A stretch of 64,000 nt of DNA. It comes from Pseudomonas aestuarii (lineage in GTDB: Bacteria > Pseudomonadota > Gammaproteobacteria > Pseudomonadales > Pseudomonadaceae). The notes beneath the pieces were generated by a model. It did not search any database. It saw only the letters and a program-made list of their open reading frames with translations, and was not told the origin of the DNA. Of the stretch, positions 19,486-28,810 are shown piece by piece. The stretch's first letter is position 1, and each line of letters starts with the position of its first letter. The DNA is taken from contig NZ_JAQJZJ010000002.1 of assembly GCF_027988105.1 (NCBI RefSeq), forward strand, positions 1 to 64,000, given 5' to 3'. A program made the position numbers and the translations under genes.

Positions 19486-21141
19486 ATGACAACCCTTACT
19501 CCCGTGAATACTGACGTACTGATTATCGGTGCCGGCCCGACAGGACTCACCTTAGCCAACCTCCTCGGGCAGGCGGGCGTGCGCATCACCATCATTGAAC
19601 GTAAAGTCGGCACCGTGACTGAACCACGTGCCGTCTCGATCGATGATGAGTCGCTGCGCACCATGCAGGCAGCAGGGCTGGATGAAGCTGTATTGGCTGA
19701 TGTCGTAAAAGGCTACGGCGTCCATTACTTCGACAAGCCCGGCGGACGATGCTTTGGCAAGGTCGAGCCCGTCGGCAAGCAGTACGGCTACCCCAAACGC
19801 AACGCGTTCCGCCAACCACTGTTTGAACGCACCCTGATGCACGGAATGGAGCGTTTCCCAAGCCTGACTCCGCTTTTCTGCCATGAACTGATCGACTTCA
19901 TCCAGGATGCCTCAGGCGTTCTCGCTCGAGTACAAAACGAGGCCGGTGAAACGGTTGAGGTGCGCGCCCAGTACATGGTTGCCTGTGATGGCGGCAGAAG
20001 CCCGGTACGCAAACAACTGGGTATCGATATGGTGGGCTCCAGCTTCAAGTCCCGCTGGTTGGTCGTGGATCTGGATCAGGACGATGACCCATTCTGGCAG
20101 ACTCGTGTGTATTGCGATGCGCAACGACCTGTCGTCGAAGTGCCCGGCCCCCATCAGACACGTCGCTTCGAGTTCATGCTCAAGGATGACGAGACTGATG
20201 AGCAAATGCTCCGCGACGCCAGCCTCAGCAACTTGCTGCGGCCGTTCCGGGGTGAAAAAGGCTATTCGCTGGTGCGCAAAGTGGTCTACACCTTCCACGC
20301 CAGGGTCGCCTCTCGCTGGCAGGCAGGTCGTGTATTTCTCGCCGGTGACGCTGCACACTTGACCCCACCCTACGCGGGCCAAGGCATGAACAGCGGTGTG
20401 CGCGATGCGCATAACATCGCCTGGAAACTCGTGGCGGTACTGCGTGGACAAATGGCGCAAAGCGCCCTCGACAGCTATGAAAGCGAACGTCGCAATCATG
20501 CCTGGGCGCTGATCAAGCTGGCATTGAATCTCGGAGTGGTCATGGCGCCAGCTTCGACCTTGCGTGCCAAGCTCATCACCAGCACCTTCCGCGTGATCGG
20601 GCTGATCCCGCCTTTGCGTGATTACTTCCTGCAGATGAAGTTTAAACCCAAGCCTCGTTTTACCCAGGGCCTGGTGTTATCCCGAGGTAAGGCCGGCAAC
20701 CTGCGCGCCGGGACAATGTTGCCGCAGCCGACACTTTTCGACTCGCAAGGCAGTGCGCAACTGTTGGATGAGTACATCGGCCCTGGCTTCGCCTTGATTC
20801 AATATGGCGACCTTCGCAACCAACGCATGGATCAACTGCAGCACCCGCTCTGGGACCACCTGGAGGCCAAGCGCATCGTGATCATTCCACAGCACGCTCC
20901 GCTGCCGCCGCCGTTGGCGGGATTCACGATCGTGCACGATCGCAACGGTGAGTTAAGCGCACTGTTTGTCGAGGCCAGCACCTTCCTGCTGCTACGTCCC
21001 GACCGATATGTGGCCGCCATATTCAACCAAGCTCAGGAGTCAGAAACGGCTCAGGCTCTTCAGTCCATGTTGGGCATTGCAGAGACTGCCACGGTCGCCG
21101 TCGCGGCTGCCAATACCGCTCATTTCCCAGTTACTCTTTGA
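19486..21141 (+). CDS. MhpA-like FAD aromatic hydroxylase
   Basis: Class A flavoprotein monooxygenase of 551 aa: GAGPTGLTLANLLGQAGV near residue 12, the DG motif in ACDGGRSPVRK, and FLAGDAAHLTPPYAGQGMN (GD motif), followed by a thioredoxin-like C-terminal extension (about residues 400-540) as in MhpA, phenol and resorcinol/orcinol hydroxylases. It hydroxylates a phenolic ring ortho to an existing OH, preparing it for the extradiol enzyme encoded next. The exact substrate is unknown; 3-(3-hydroxyphenyl)propionate- or orcinol-type phenols are candidates. Confidence 0.85.
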   Translation: MTTLTPVNTDVLIIGAGPTGLTLANLLGQAGVRITIIERKVGTVTEPRAVSIDDESLRTMQAAGLDEAVLADVVKGYGVHYFDKPGGRCFGKVEPVGKQYGYPKRNAFRQPLFERTLMHGMERFPSLTPLFCHELIDFIQDASGVLARVQNEAGETVEVRAQYMVACDGGRSPVRKQLGIDMVGSSFKSRWLVVDLDQDDDPFWQTRVYCDAQRPVVEVPGPHQTRRFEFMLKDDETDEQMLRDASLSNLLRPFRGEKGYSLVRKVVYTFHARVASRWQAGRVFLAGDAAHLTPPYAGQGMNSGVRDAHNIAWKLVAVLRGQMAQSALDSYESERRNHAWALIKLALNLGVVMAPASTLRAKLITSTFRVIGLIPPLRDYFLQMKFKPKPRFTQGLVLSRGKAGNLRAGTMLPQPTLFDSQGSAQLLDEYIGPGFALIQYGDLRNQRMDQLQHPLWDHLEAKRIVIIPQHAPLPPPLAGFTIVHDRNGELSALFVEASTFLLLRPDRYVAAIFNQAQESETAQALQSMLGIAETATVAVAAANTAHFPVTL

Positions 21142-21155
21142 TCGAGGAGTTCTCC

Positions 21156-22004
21156 ATGACGACCCTACAGACTTCGACCCCTGCTCAACTGTGCTACCTG
21201 CACCTGGCAAGCAAAGAACCTCAACGCCAGGTAGATTTCTACACGCGAATGATGGACATGAGCGCCTTGCCACAGGCAGACGGCAGCCAGGTGATGCGTG
21301 GGCCTAAACGTGCGGCAATCATTTCGCCGGCCGATCACAGTGGGCTGCTGGCCGCGGCCTACAACCTTCACTCGACCGCCAAGCTGCAAGCGCTGCGTCA
21401 GAGCCTGGCTGCGCGTGATTGTCAGATGGACCCCGTGACCTCACCTTTGCTTGAATCGGGTGCGTTTGCCATTCTGGATCCACAGGGTCGCCGGACAATA
21501 TTTGGCGTAGCACTGCCCGATACAAATGCTGAACCGCAAGGCATGCCGTCAAGGTTGCAGCACGTTGTCTTCCAGACAACCGAGCTTGACGCGATCGTCG
21601 ATTTTTACGTCAACACCGTTGGCTTCACCATTTCCGACAACGTGGTCGACCAGGAAACAGGCCTGCTCATGGTGTGTTTCTTGCGCTCTGATGACGAGCA
21701 TCACTCCCTCGCCTTTTTCCGCGGTTCGAAGAATGAATGGGACCACCATTGCTACGAAACCAATGAGTGGAATGACATTCGTGACTGGGGCGACCGGTTT
21801 GCCAAAGAGCGCATCAGCATTTTCTTCGGCCCTGGCCGCCATGGTCCGGGCAACAATCTGTTTTTCATGGTGGTCGACTCCGATCGGAATCGACTGGAAT
21901 TCTCGGCCGAACTCGAACTGGCGCCAGCAGACCGCGAAGCCGGCGTATGGCCGCAGAGTGAGCACACATTGAACTCATGGGGCCGCGCCTGGATGCGCAC
22001 CTGA
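21156..22004 (+). CDS. Extradiol ring-cleavage dioxygenase (VOC fold)
   Basis: Protein of 282 aa in the vicinal oxygen chelate superfamily, with two beta-alpha-beta modules. Predicted Fe(II) ligands are His136 (LQHVVFQT), His197 or His198 (WDHHCYE) and Glu248 (NRLEFSAELE), as in 2,3-dihydroxybiphenyl/catechol 2,3-dioxygenases. The ATG at 21156 has GAGGAG 6 nt upstream. It follows the hydroxylase by 14 bp and supplies the ring-fission product for the FAH-family hydrolase. Confidence 0.87.
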   Translation: MTTLQTSTPAQLCYLHLASKEPQRQVDFYTRMMDMSALPQADGSQVMRGPKRAAIISPADHSGLLAAAYNLHSTAKLQALRQSLAARDCQMDPVTSPLLESGAFAILDPQGRRTIFGVALPDTNAEPQGMPSRLQHVVFQTTELDAIVDFYVNTVGFTISDNVVDQETGLLMVCFLRSDDEHHSLAFFRGSKNEWDHHCYETNEWNDIRDWGDRFAKERISIFFGPGRHGPGNNLFFMVVDSDRNRLEFSAELELAPADREAGVWPQSEHTLNSWGRAWMRT

Positions 22005-22046
22005 TAGTGCAAGGCAGCAATCCGTTCAATTGATCGAGTCGCCTAA

Positions 22047-23520
22047 ATGAACAACCAGAACGCACCCGCTCCATTTGCCATTCAAGGTCATCAATACATT
22101 AACGGCCGCTGGCAACCAGGTCTTTCAACCAAACGCCTGAACAACCGCAACCCCTTCAACGACGAGTTGCTGTTGGACATGCCGCTCGCCTCGGTCGAAG
22201 ATCTGGATGAAGCCTATTTGACTGCCGAAAAAGCACAGCTGGAGTGGGCTGCGCTACACGCCGGCCAGCGAGTTGTGTTGGTTGAAAAGCTTGCGGGTAT
22301 AGTTGCGCAGCGCCGTGACGAAATTATCGACTGGCTGGTCAAGGAGTCCGGCAGCACTCGAATCAAGGCCGGTATCGAGTGGCAAAGCACGCTGAACTTG
22401 GTGCGCGAGCATGCCAATGCAGGTAGAAGGTCGGATCCTGACCAGCTACAAACCAGGCGAGCAAAGTTTTGTGTTCCGCGATCCGCTGGGCGTGGTGAGC
22501 GTAATCAGCCCCTGGAACTTCCCGCTTTACCTGAGCATGCGCTCCGTCGTCCCGGCCTTGGCGCTGGGCAACACCGTGGTGCTCAAGCCTGCCAGTGATA
22601 CCGCCGTCAGCGGTGGATTATTGATCGCCCATTTACTGGAAGCGGCAGGCTTCCCTGCGGGCACTCTCAACGTTGTCGTAGGCGCCGGCTCCGAAATTGG
22701 CGACGCCTTCGTGGAGCATCGGGTACCCAGCCTGATCTCGTTCACAGGCTCTACGGATGTAGGGCGCAACGTGGGGCGCATCGCGACTGGCGGCAAACAC
22801 ATCAAGCGCGTGGCGCTGGAACTGGGTGGCAATGCCCCGCTGGTCGTGCTGGATGACGCCGACCTCGAAGTGGCCGCCCACGCCGCCGTGGTCGGTCGCT
22901 TCCTGCACCAAGGCCAGATCTGCATGAGCGTCAACCGGGTGATTGTTGATCGTACGTTGTACCCTGCGTTTGCCGAGCTTGTGGTGCAACGGGTCAGCAA
23001 ACTTAAAGTGGGCAACCCCAACGATGCCGATACCGTGATCGGCCCTGTAGTCAACCAGTCGCAGTTGACCGGTTTGTTAAGCAAAATCGACCAGGCACAC
23101 AGTGCAGGGCTGGCTCGGCTGTTCGGCGCCAGCGCCGAAGGTTTGGTGTTACCACCGCATGTTTTCGGCGACGTAAAAGTCGATGACCCACTCGCACGCG
23201 ATGAAACATTCGGCCCGCTACTGCCGCTGTTGATCGCCGATGACGAAGCGCACGCCTTGCTGCTTGCAAACGCCAGCGAATATGGATTGTCCAGCGCAGT
23301 GTTTACCAAGGACATGGCTCGCGGGCTGCAGTTTGCTCGCGGCATCGTTGCAGGCATGACCCACATCAACGACATTACGGTCGATGATCAGCCAAACGCG
23401 CCGTTTGGCGGCGAGAAGAACTCTGGGCTGGGCCGTTTCAATGGCCACTATGCTATCGATGAGTTTACCAGGGCTCATTGGGTGACCTGGCAACCGGGCG
23501 GGCACAACTACCCCTTCTAG
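22047..23520 (+). pseudogene. Aldehyde dehydrogenase, frameshifted
   Basis: Frame 22047-22598 encodes the N-terminal part (YINGRWQPGLST, IIDWLVKESGSTRIKAGIEW); the rest, from [16 protein letters not shown] to [11 protein letters not shown], is in another frame (22411-23520). Alignment to the intact paralogue at 12719 puts the lesion at about 22409, where about 8 nt appear to be missing near the repeated CATGCC/ATGCCAATG. Catalytic Glu (ALELGGNAP) and Cys ([11 protein letters not shown]) survive downstream. A re-initiated product from 22411 would lack about 120 residues. Sequencing error is the alternative. Confidence 0.85.
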
Positions 23521-23539
23521 ACGTCATACTGCACAACGC

Positions 23540-23569
23540 AATCAGCCCCTGATGGGGCTGATTGTTTTT
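23540..23569. terminator. Bidirectional Rho-independent terminator
   Basis: Perfect 10-bp stem AATCAGCCCC / GGGGCTGATT with loop TGAT and GTTTTTC following; A-rich on the other side. It lies between convergent genes (ending 23520 and 23585). Confidence 0.88.
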
Positions 23570-23584
23570 CAGACCAGGTCGCAA

Positions 23585-24652
23585 TTAATCGTCGTCGCCA
23601 CCCAGGGCTGCCACCTGGGCTTCAATAGACTTGATGCTTTGTTTGTCGGCTGCGTTTTGTGGAGTCACGCCCGCACCCAACGCCGCATGGAAAGGACAAC
23701 CCACGAATTTCGGATCGTTCTTGTATTTTTCGATGTAATGCTCGGGGAACTGCTTGTCCAGTTCTTGAATGCCCTTACGTACTTCGGCCTTCTCTTCGCT
23801 GGACATGTTCATCCGCTCCTCGATATAGGCTTCAGTCGGATCGTCGGCATTCATTTCCATCATGCCCATCATGTAGCCCGCCAGTTGCGGCAAAAGCTGG
23901 GTAGCTACCGGATCAGGGCGGTCGACCTGCATGGTGTCGAGCGTGGTGGTCAATGACATTGCACGCAACAGTTGATGGCCGAACCAATGCAACTCTTTAG
24001 GGAAGAAGCGGAACACAAACTGTTCGTGAATGGCCGTGATAATCAGATTGCCGCGCTCAAGCTTAGGTTTTGGAGCGTTCTCGAAACCTTCGCAAAACTC
24101 GACCAAGCCGTCAAAGCTATCGGGATAGCCGGTGATCGGCTGATCGTTTTCAGCACGAAACAGTTTGCACATGTCACGCCAGAACAAGTGGGCGGCAATC
24201 TTCTCGTTCTCGCTGAGCCCTGGCGCCCCCATCTTCAGTTTAAGACGGTGCATGGTGATGGCAGTGAATGCGCACACGTAAACGTAATCGTTGTTATAGG
24301 AAAAGGCGCCTGGAAATTGCTTGGCCCAATGCGCATGGAGGTTATTGATGCCCTCGACCGACTTCGTCGTGCGGCTGTCTTCAGGGCCGTAGAACCACCA
24401 CAGCGCATTGGCGCTGCCGGTTTGTTCCACGCGCGATGTTGAGCGGGATACGACTTTGCCCCCGTCTTCACGCCAAACGGCTCTGGAGCCCCAGTCGGTG
24501 ACAACAAAATTGGGGAAGGTCAACGCATAGATAAAATTCTGCATGAAATCGTTCAGCCCGTAACTGTTCGACAAACGCCAGATTTCAACGTAATCCTTTT
24601 GCGGGTCGAGACTTTGAATTTTGGCTTGAATCCACTTTTTAGGGGCAGGCAT
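23585..24652 (-). CDS. MpaB-like oxygenase homologue (DUF2236-type)
   Basis: Protein of 355 aa that I read as a divergent member of the MpaB/rubber-oxygenase (DUF2236) haem-binding family; the assignment rests on overall pattern rather than a signature and is tentative. It shares with the gene at 26441 the pattern LDPxxDYxEIWxL, INxxHxHxAKxxP, MHRLxLxxG and FPDSFxG-like blocks, so the two are paralogues. No signal peptide. It is divergent from the PucR-type regulator gene, with which it flanks a 300-bp region. Role in the second aromatic pathway is unknown. Confidence 0.55.
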   Translation of the reverse strand: MPAPKKWIQAKIQSLDPQKDYVEIWRLSNSYGLNDFMQNFIYALTFPNFVVTDWGSRAVWREDGGKVVSRSTSRVEQTGSANALWWFYGPEDSRTTKSVEGINNLHAHWAKQFPGAFSYNNDYVYVCAFTAITMHRLKLKMGAPGLSENEKIAAHLFWRDMCKLFRAENDQPITGYPDSFDGLVEFCEGFENAPKPKLERGNLIITAIHEQFVFRFFPKELHWFGHQLLRAMSLTTTLDTMQVDRPDPVATQLLPQLAGYMMGMMEMNADDPTEAYIEERMNMSSEEKAEVRKGIQELDKQFPEHYIEKYKNDPKFVGCPFHAALGAGVTPQNAADKQSIKSIEAQVAALGGDDD

Positions 24653-24776
24653 TGTGATCCTCTCATCTTATGTGACTAACAGCGGTTACGAACAAAGGGG
24701 CCTTGAAATCGCCGGCTTCAATCTTCGGGAAACGCGGTTTACACCGCAGCGCCTGAGCACCTCTCGTTTCGGAGGT

Positions 24777-24799
24777 AACGCCTCCCACCATAAGGCGTT
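24777..24799. promoter_or_regulatory. Inverted repeat between mpaB-like and pucR-like genes
   Basis: AACGCCT (24777-24783) and AGGCGTT (24793-24799), a perfect 7-bp dyad with 9-nt spacer in the 300-bp divergent region. A -10-like TATACT at 24870-24875 precedes the regulator gene. Candidate regulator binding site; no other feature is seen in this region. Confidence 0.4.
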
Positions 24800-24955
24800 G
24801 CCAAAGGTCAGTCTCCGGTCTGCCAACCCAAGTTCGCGCCCATTTTTAGTATTGCAATATCACGCAAGCTATACTCGGATAAGCCAATGCTCTACCTCGG
24901 CAAGGATAGCTGAGCGCTTTGTGTGGTCCTTTTTTCAATGTATGAGGAGTGCCGT

Positions 24956-26269
24956 TTGACCTCTGACCTTTATCTTCACCTGCACCCCAAAGGCTCCGTC
25001 GAGGACGTTTTTTCCAACGCTATGATCGGGCAGCAACAACTCAAGAACGCAGTGCTGGAGGTGGGGGAAGGTGCGGTGGCCTGGGCACTCGAGGAGGCTG
25101 CCAATTCTCTGGAGCGCCTGCAGGGCGAATTCCAAACGGTGCCCGACCTGCCCACTCCAGAAATACGCCTTAATCTGGAGACACTGATCCTCGACATATT
25201 GATGAGTTCGCTGTCCAAAACCAGTGAACACCAGACGCTCAAGCTCATCCCTTCGATGGCCCGGCAAGCGGCACGCCGCGAAGTCCCGTTCAGCAGCATC
25301 GTCAAGAACATGCGAGCCAACCAGATCATCTGGGTTAATAATTTTTTTACAGCTTCAGCGTCTCTGACCATGACGCCATCGACTATCCAGCGCTTGGTCA
25401 CACGTGGCGCAGGGGTAGTAGATGAGCTCATCGAGCATTTCGTGATCTGCTATCTGGACGAACGCCAGGTGCTCATGGAAAGTCAGATCGCCAGACGGCG
25501 CGCACTGGTGGAAAAGCTGGTCGGAAATGAGGTCACGCTGGGGCCGCTTGATCTCAAGCAAATCAAGGATGATCATGGCCTGGACCTGCAGCATCATCAT
25601 ATCGGCATTATGGTTTCCGACATCAATGCCAAGCACAGTGCAGACCTGGGCAAATTACAGCGTAACTTGCAAGACGCCATTGCCGGCGACACGGCGCTGG
25701 TGGTGTCTTCCACTCAGCATGTGACCTGGGCATGGGTCAGTACCCTAAACGCACCCACTACGGCACAGATCAAGCGGCTTGAGGAAACACTGGCGCACTT
25801 GAGTGGCGCCCGTTGTGCGCTGGGCGAGCCGGCAAAGGGCCCGGCAGGTTTCAGACGCACCCACCTTCAAGCACGGGACGTCAGCAATGCCGCAACTCCC
25901 TCCTCCATCAGGGGCATCATGCGCTGGGCTGATCATGTGCTGACCATCCTGCTCGGCCAGGATCTGGAGAAAGCCGCCTGGTACGTGGACTCAGTTCTGG
26001 GCCCGCTTGCATACACCTCCGAGAAATCCAGTGGCTACCGGCAGACGCTCGGTGCGTACCTGCAATCGGGCAATAGCTTGCTGCACGGCGCTGAGATACT
26101 AGGCATCCATCGAAATACGCTGGTCTATCGACTGCAACAGATCGAGGTGTTGCTCGACTACCCCATCAAGGAACGAGAGCTCGAAATCCGCTGCGCCCTG
26201 CACCTTGTCGCGCACTTTGAACAGCGCGTATTAAAAGCCGAGGCGGGCCAGCCTGCGACCAGCGTTTAA
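24956..26269 (+). CDS. PucR/CdaR-type HTH regulator
   Basis: Protein of 437 aa ending with the HTH_30 domain of the PucR family (LLHGAEILGIHRNTLVYRL, then LEIRCALHLVAHF). The N-terminal 170 residues look like the RsbRD/DUF-type helical sensor common in these regulators (IRLNLETLILDILMSSL). The best start is TTG at 24956, with AGGAG 6 nt upstream; an in-frame ATG at 24923 lacks a ribosome site. Flanked by two MpaB-like genes, it probably controls both and perhaps the outer-membrane channel gene. Confidence 0.82.
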   Translation: MTSDLYLHLHPKGSVEDVFSNAMIGQQQLKNAVLEVGEGAVAWALEEAANSLERLQGEFQTVPDLPTPEIRLNLETLILDILMSSLSKTSEHQTLKLIPSMARQAARREVPFSSIVKNMRANQIIWVNNFFTASASLTMTPSTIQRLVTRGAGVVDELIEHFVICYLDERQVLMESQIARRRALVEKLVGNEVTLGPLDLKQIKDDHGLDLQHHHIGIMVSDINAKHSADLGKLQRNLQDAIAGDTALVVSSTQHVTWAWVSTLNAPTTAQIKRLEETLAHLSGARCALGEPAKGPAGFRRTHLQARDVSNAATPSSIRGIMRWADHVLTILLGQDLEKAAWYVDSVLGPLAYTSEKSSGYRQTLGAYLQSGNSLLHGAEILGIHRNTLVYRLQQIEVLLDYPIKERELEIRCALHLVAHFEQRVLKAEAGQPATSV

Positions 26270-26440
26270 TAATCGCTGCTCCGGCACTGGGCGCAGGCCT
26301 GGTACCCAAGTACGAAAAAAGCTTAAGAAACTGTCCCCGGGGACCGAAGATTAACTCGCTCAGACCTCTTATTGTTGAGTACATGCGCTATGCAGCCCGC
26401 TATGGCTGCCAGCCTTTATAAATACAAAAGAGTATTCGCC

Positions 26441-27436
26441 ATGGCACGTCACTGGATTGCAAAGCGCATCAACCAGCTCGACCCTACCCTTGATTACGAC
26501 GAAATCTGGAAGTTGGCCACCGCCTACCGGCCGACCGACTTCATCATGAATCTCATATATGCCGTCACCTTCCCGCACTTTTTTGTCCGAAGGCTCGACG
26601 CGCTTCCCCTATTTGACGGCGGCACCGGAAAAATTCTGAGCAAGCCGGATGCACGCTCCGACGACACCTCCTGGAAAATGCAGGTGTGGTGGCATTACGG
26701 CTCAGAGCATGAGAAAACTCGACAGAACGTCGAGTCCATCAACCGTATACATGAACACTACGCCAAGTCTTACCCCGACAGCTTCGAACGCAATGGCACT
26801 TACATCTACACCTTGTGCTATGAAGCCGCCGGCATGCACCGACTGATGCTACGCGTGGGGCTAAAAGGCATTTCCGAGAAAGAGAAAGTCGCGGCGGTTC
26901 ACTACTGGGCGAACATGGCCACTATTTTTCGCAATGCGACGTCTGGCGCCGCATTGACAGGCTTTCCGGACACATTCGAAGGCATCATGGACTTCATGGA
27001 CACTTGGGAAAGTGAGGTGGTTCCTAAACATGAAATGGGCATGCCAGCGGCCAATGCAATTATCCAGCAATTCGCCGACAAGTACTTCCATTCCCTATTA
27101 CACCCCCTCGTCTTTAAATGGATCATCAGCCTGTACCCAGACCATTTGATTGGCGCTTACGACTTGATGCGCCCGGGCAAGTTAACAGTGAAGGCATTAC
27201 GGCTTTTGACCGCGTGCTTTCTGTGGGCTGGTGAGCATATCGCCCCCGACCCTACGGACACCTTCACTGAACGAAGAAAAGCGGCCAGTCGGCCTACCAG
27301 CATTACCCCAACAGCCTCGAGCCGTCGTGACTCTGCGCCTGACGACATCCCATTATCGGGTTGCCCGCACCTGCGCCAACAACAACGACTGAAGGCCGCA
27401 GGTAGCGAACTGAAGGAGGACCAGAATCCCCAATAA
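26441..27436 (+). CDS. MpaB-like oxygenase homologue, second copy
   Basis: Protein of 331 aa, paralogous to the product of 23585-24652: it starts MARHWIAKRINQLDPTLDY, and has NRIHEHYAKSYPDSFERNG, MHRLMLRVGLKG and GFPDTFEGIMDF at matching positions. The C terminus ends with a low-complexity stretch and a Pro-Cys-Pro-like SGCPHLRQQQ, mirrored by VGCPFHAALG in the other copy. The start at 26441 is preceded by AAAGAG; upstream ATGs lack ribosome sites. The 170 bp before it hold a 12-bp palindrome GTCCCCGGGGAC (26333-26344). Function unknown. Confidence 0.55.
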   Translation: MARHWIAKRINQLDPTLDYDEIWKLATAYRPTDFIMNLIYAVTFPHFFVRRLDALPLFDGGTGKILSKPDARSDDTSWKMQVWWHYGSEHEKTRQNVESINRIHEHYAKSYPDSFERNGTYIYTLCYEAAGMHRLMLRVGLKGISEKEKVAAVHYWANMATIFRNATSGAALTGFPDTFEGIMDFMDTWESEVVPKHEMGMPAANAIIQQFADKYFHSLLHPLVFKWIISLYPDHLIGAYDLMRPGKLTVKALRLLTACFLWAGEHIAPDPTDTFTERRKAASRPTSITPTASSRRDSAPDDIPLSGCPHLRQQQRLKAAGSELKEDQNPQ

Positions 27437-27527
27437 CGGTGACACCTATCGATTTTATCCGTTGTCCTGTTACACCCATGCAGTGCAATGTTCTTGCTGC
27501 TCACAATACTAACAATAGAGCTACATC

Positions 27528-28523
27528 ATGAAGATAAAACAGACCGTATTGTATTCGCTGCTGGCCCTTTCAGCCCAGTGCGCAAACACCCTCGCCGCCG
27601 ACGGGCCACCTCCGCCTGGCGTCGCCGAACCCTCAGGCATCAACCTAGGGGGCACTAGCTTTTACGATGGCTTCGCCGGCCTTCCCGGCTATTCGTACCA
27701 AAGCTACCTACGCTACAGCAGTGCGACGTCAATACGCGACGACTCAGGAAGCAAAGTCAGCGCCTTTGACGACCCGAAAATCACCGCCACGCAGTGGATT
27801 AACCAAATCACCTATTACAGCCCCGACTCGATTGGCGCAGGCGCACACCTGGGCTGGAGCCTGCTTCTGCCCGTCGTCGCACTGGATGGTACTTTCGGAG
27901 CGAATGGGCCCGCACTCAAAGACAACGCGACGGGTCTTGGCGACATCACCGCGGGGCCCTTGATCCAGTTCGATCCGATTGTCGATGCCCATGGCAGGCC
28001 TGTGTTCGTCCAGCGCCTTTCGCTGGACTTTTTGCTGCCCACTGGCAAATACGATGAGCACAAGGACATCAACGCCAGCTCCAACTTCGTCTCCGCCAAC
28101 CCTTACTGGGCGGCCACTTGGATGCCGGCACCTCGCTGGGAAATGAGCTGGCGGTGGCACTACCTGTACAACTTCAAAAACAATGATCCGGCCAGCAGCT
28201 CTGCGCAGGTCTATCAAGGCCGACTCGTTGATGACACTCAGGCAGGGCAGGCAACCTGGCTCAACTTTACAGCCTCCTATGAAATATTCCCCAACATTTC
28301 TGCTGGTCTTAACGGGTATTACTTCAGACAACTGACAGACGACAAAGTCAACGGGAGCCGCCTGGAGGACTCGCGCGAAAAAGTGCTGGGCCTGGGCCCG
28401 GGTCTGTTTTGGAAAATTCGCGACGGCGACGGCTTGTGGTTAAACGTCTACAAAGAATCGGACGTAGAGAACCGCGCGAAAAACGACTTTCTAGTCCAGC
28501 TCAGGGTCGCGTTTCACCTATAA
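27528..28523 (+). CDS. Outer-membrane channel, Phenol_MetA_deg family
   Basis: Protein of 331 aa with a signal peptide (MKIKQTVLYSLLALSAQCAN..LAA) and alternating-hydrophobicity beta strands to a C-terminal aromatic/hydrophobic residue pattern (LVQLRVAFHL) typical of outer-membrane barrels. The segments GDITAGPLIQFDPI and LDFLLPTGKYD match the SphA/MetA-pathway phenol degradation family, thought to pass aromatic substrates across the outer membrane. It closes the second aromatic region. Confidence 0.82.
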   Translation: MKIKQTVLYSLLALSAQCANTLAADGPPPPGVAEPSGINLGGTSFYDGFAGLPGYSYQSYLRYSSATSIRDDSGSKVSAFDDPKITATQWINQITYYSPDSIGAGAHLGWSLLLPVVALDGTFGANGPALKDNATGLGDITAGPLIQFDPIVDAHGRPVFVQRLSLDFLLPTGKYDEHKDINASSNFVSANPYWAATWMPAPRWEMSWRWHYLYNFKNNDPASSSAQVYQGRLVDDTQAGQATWLNFTASYEIFPNISAGLNGYYFRQLTDDKVNGSRLEDSREKVLGLGPGLFWKIRDGDGLWLNVYKESDVENRAKNDFLVQLRVAFHL

Positions 28524-28676
28524 TCGCCCGGCACCATTCCCGGTTCGAATCTGGATGCTGTTGTAGTGCTTCAGATCTTCAGGAAGCAGGATACGAGCAT
28601 TAGTATTCAGATACCGGGGCGAGGCCACCGCCACCCACCGCAATTCCTGACTGAGCCGCACCGCAAAATAACCCTA
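28518..28676 (-). pseudogene. LysR-family regulator fragment
   Basis: A minus-strand reading of about 50 codons, AVRLSQELRWVAVASPRYL followed by LLPEDLKHYNSIQIRTGNG, resembles the effector domain of LysR regulators (the RLG..L, VASPxYL and PxDLxxHxCI blocks). It has no upstream partner and runs into the end of the outer-membrane channel gene. Beyond it, to 28810, I see only a small hairpin (GCTGAT/ATCAGC at 28767-28783) and no gene. Confidence 0.55.
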
Positions 28677-28810
28677 GGGGATCTTAAATACCCTGCCGCA
28701 TGCCTGTGTGCGGCGGGGCCTACTGCCTCTTACATCGAGACACTGCTGCTAAGCTTAATCACAACTGCTGATGCAAAATCAGCATTCCACTCTGGGTCAA
28801 TTTTCAATCG

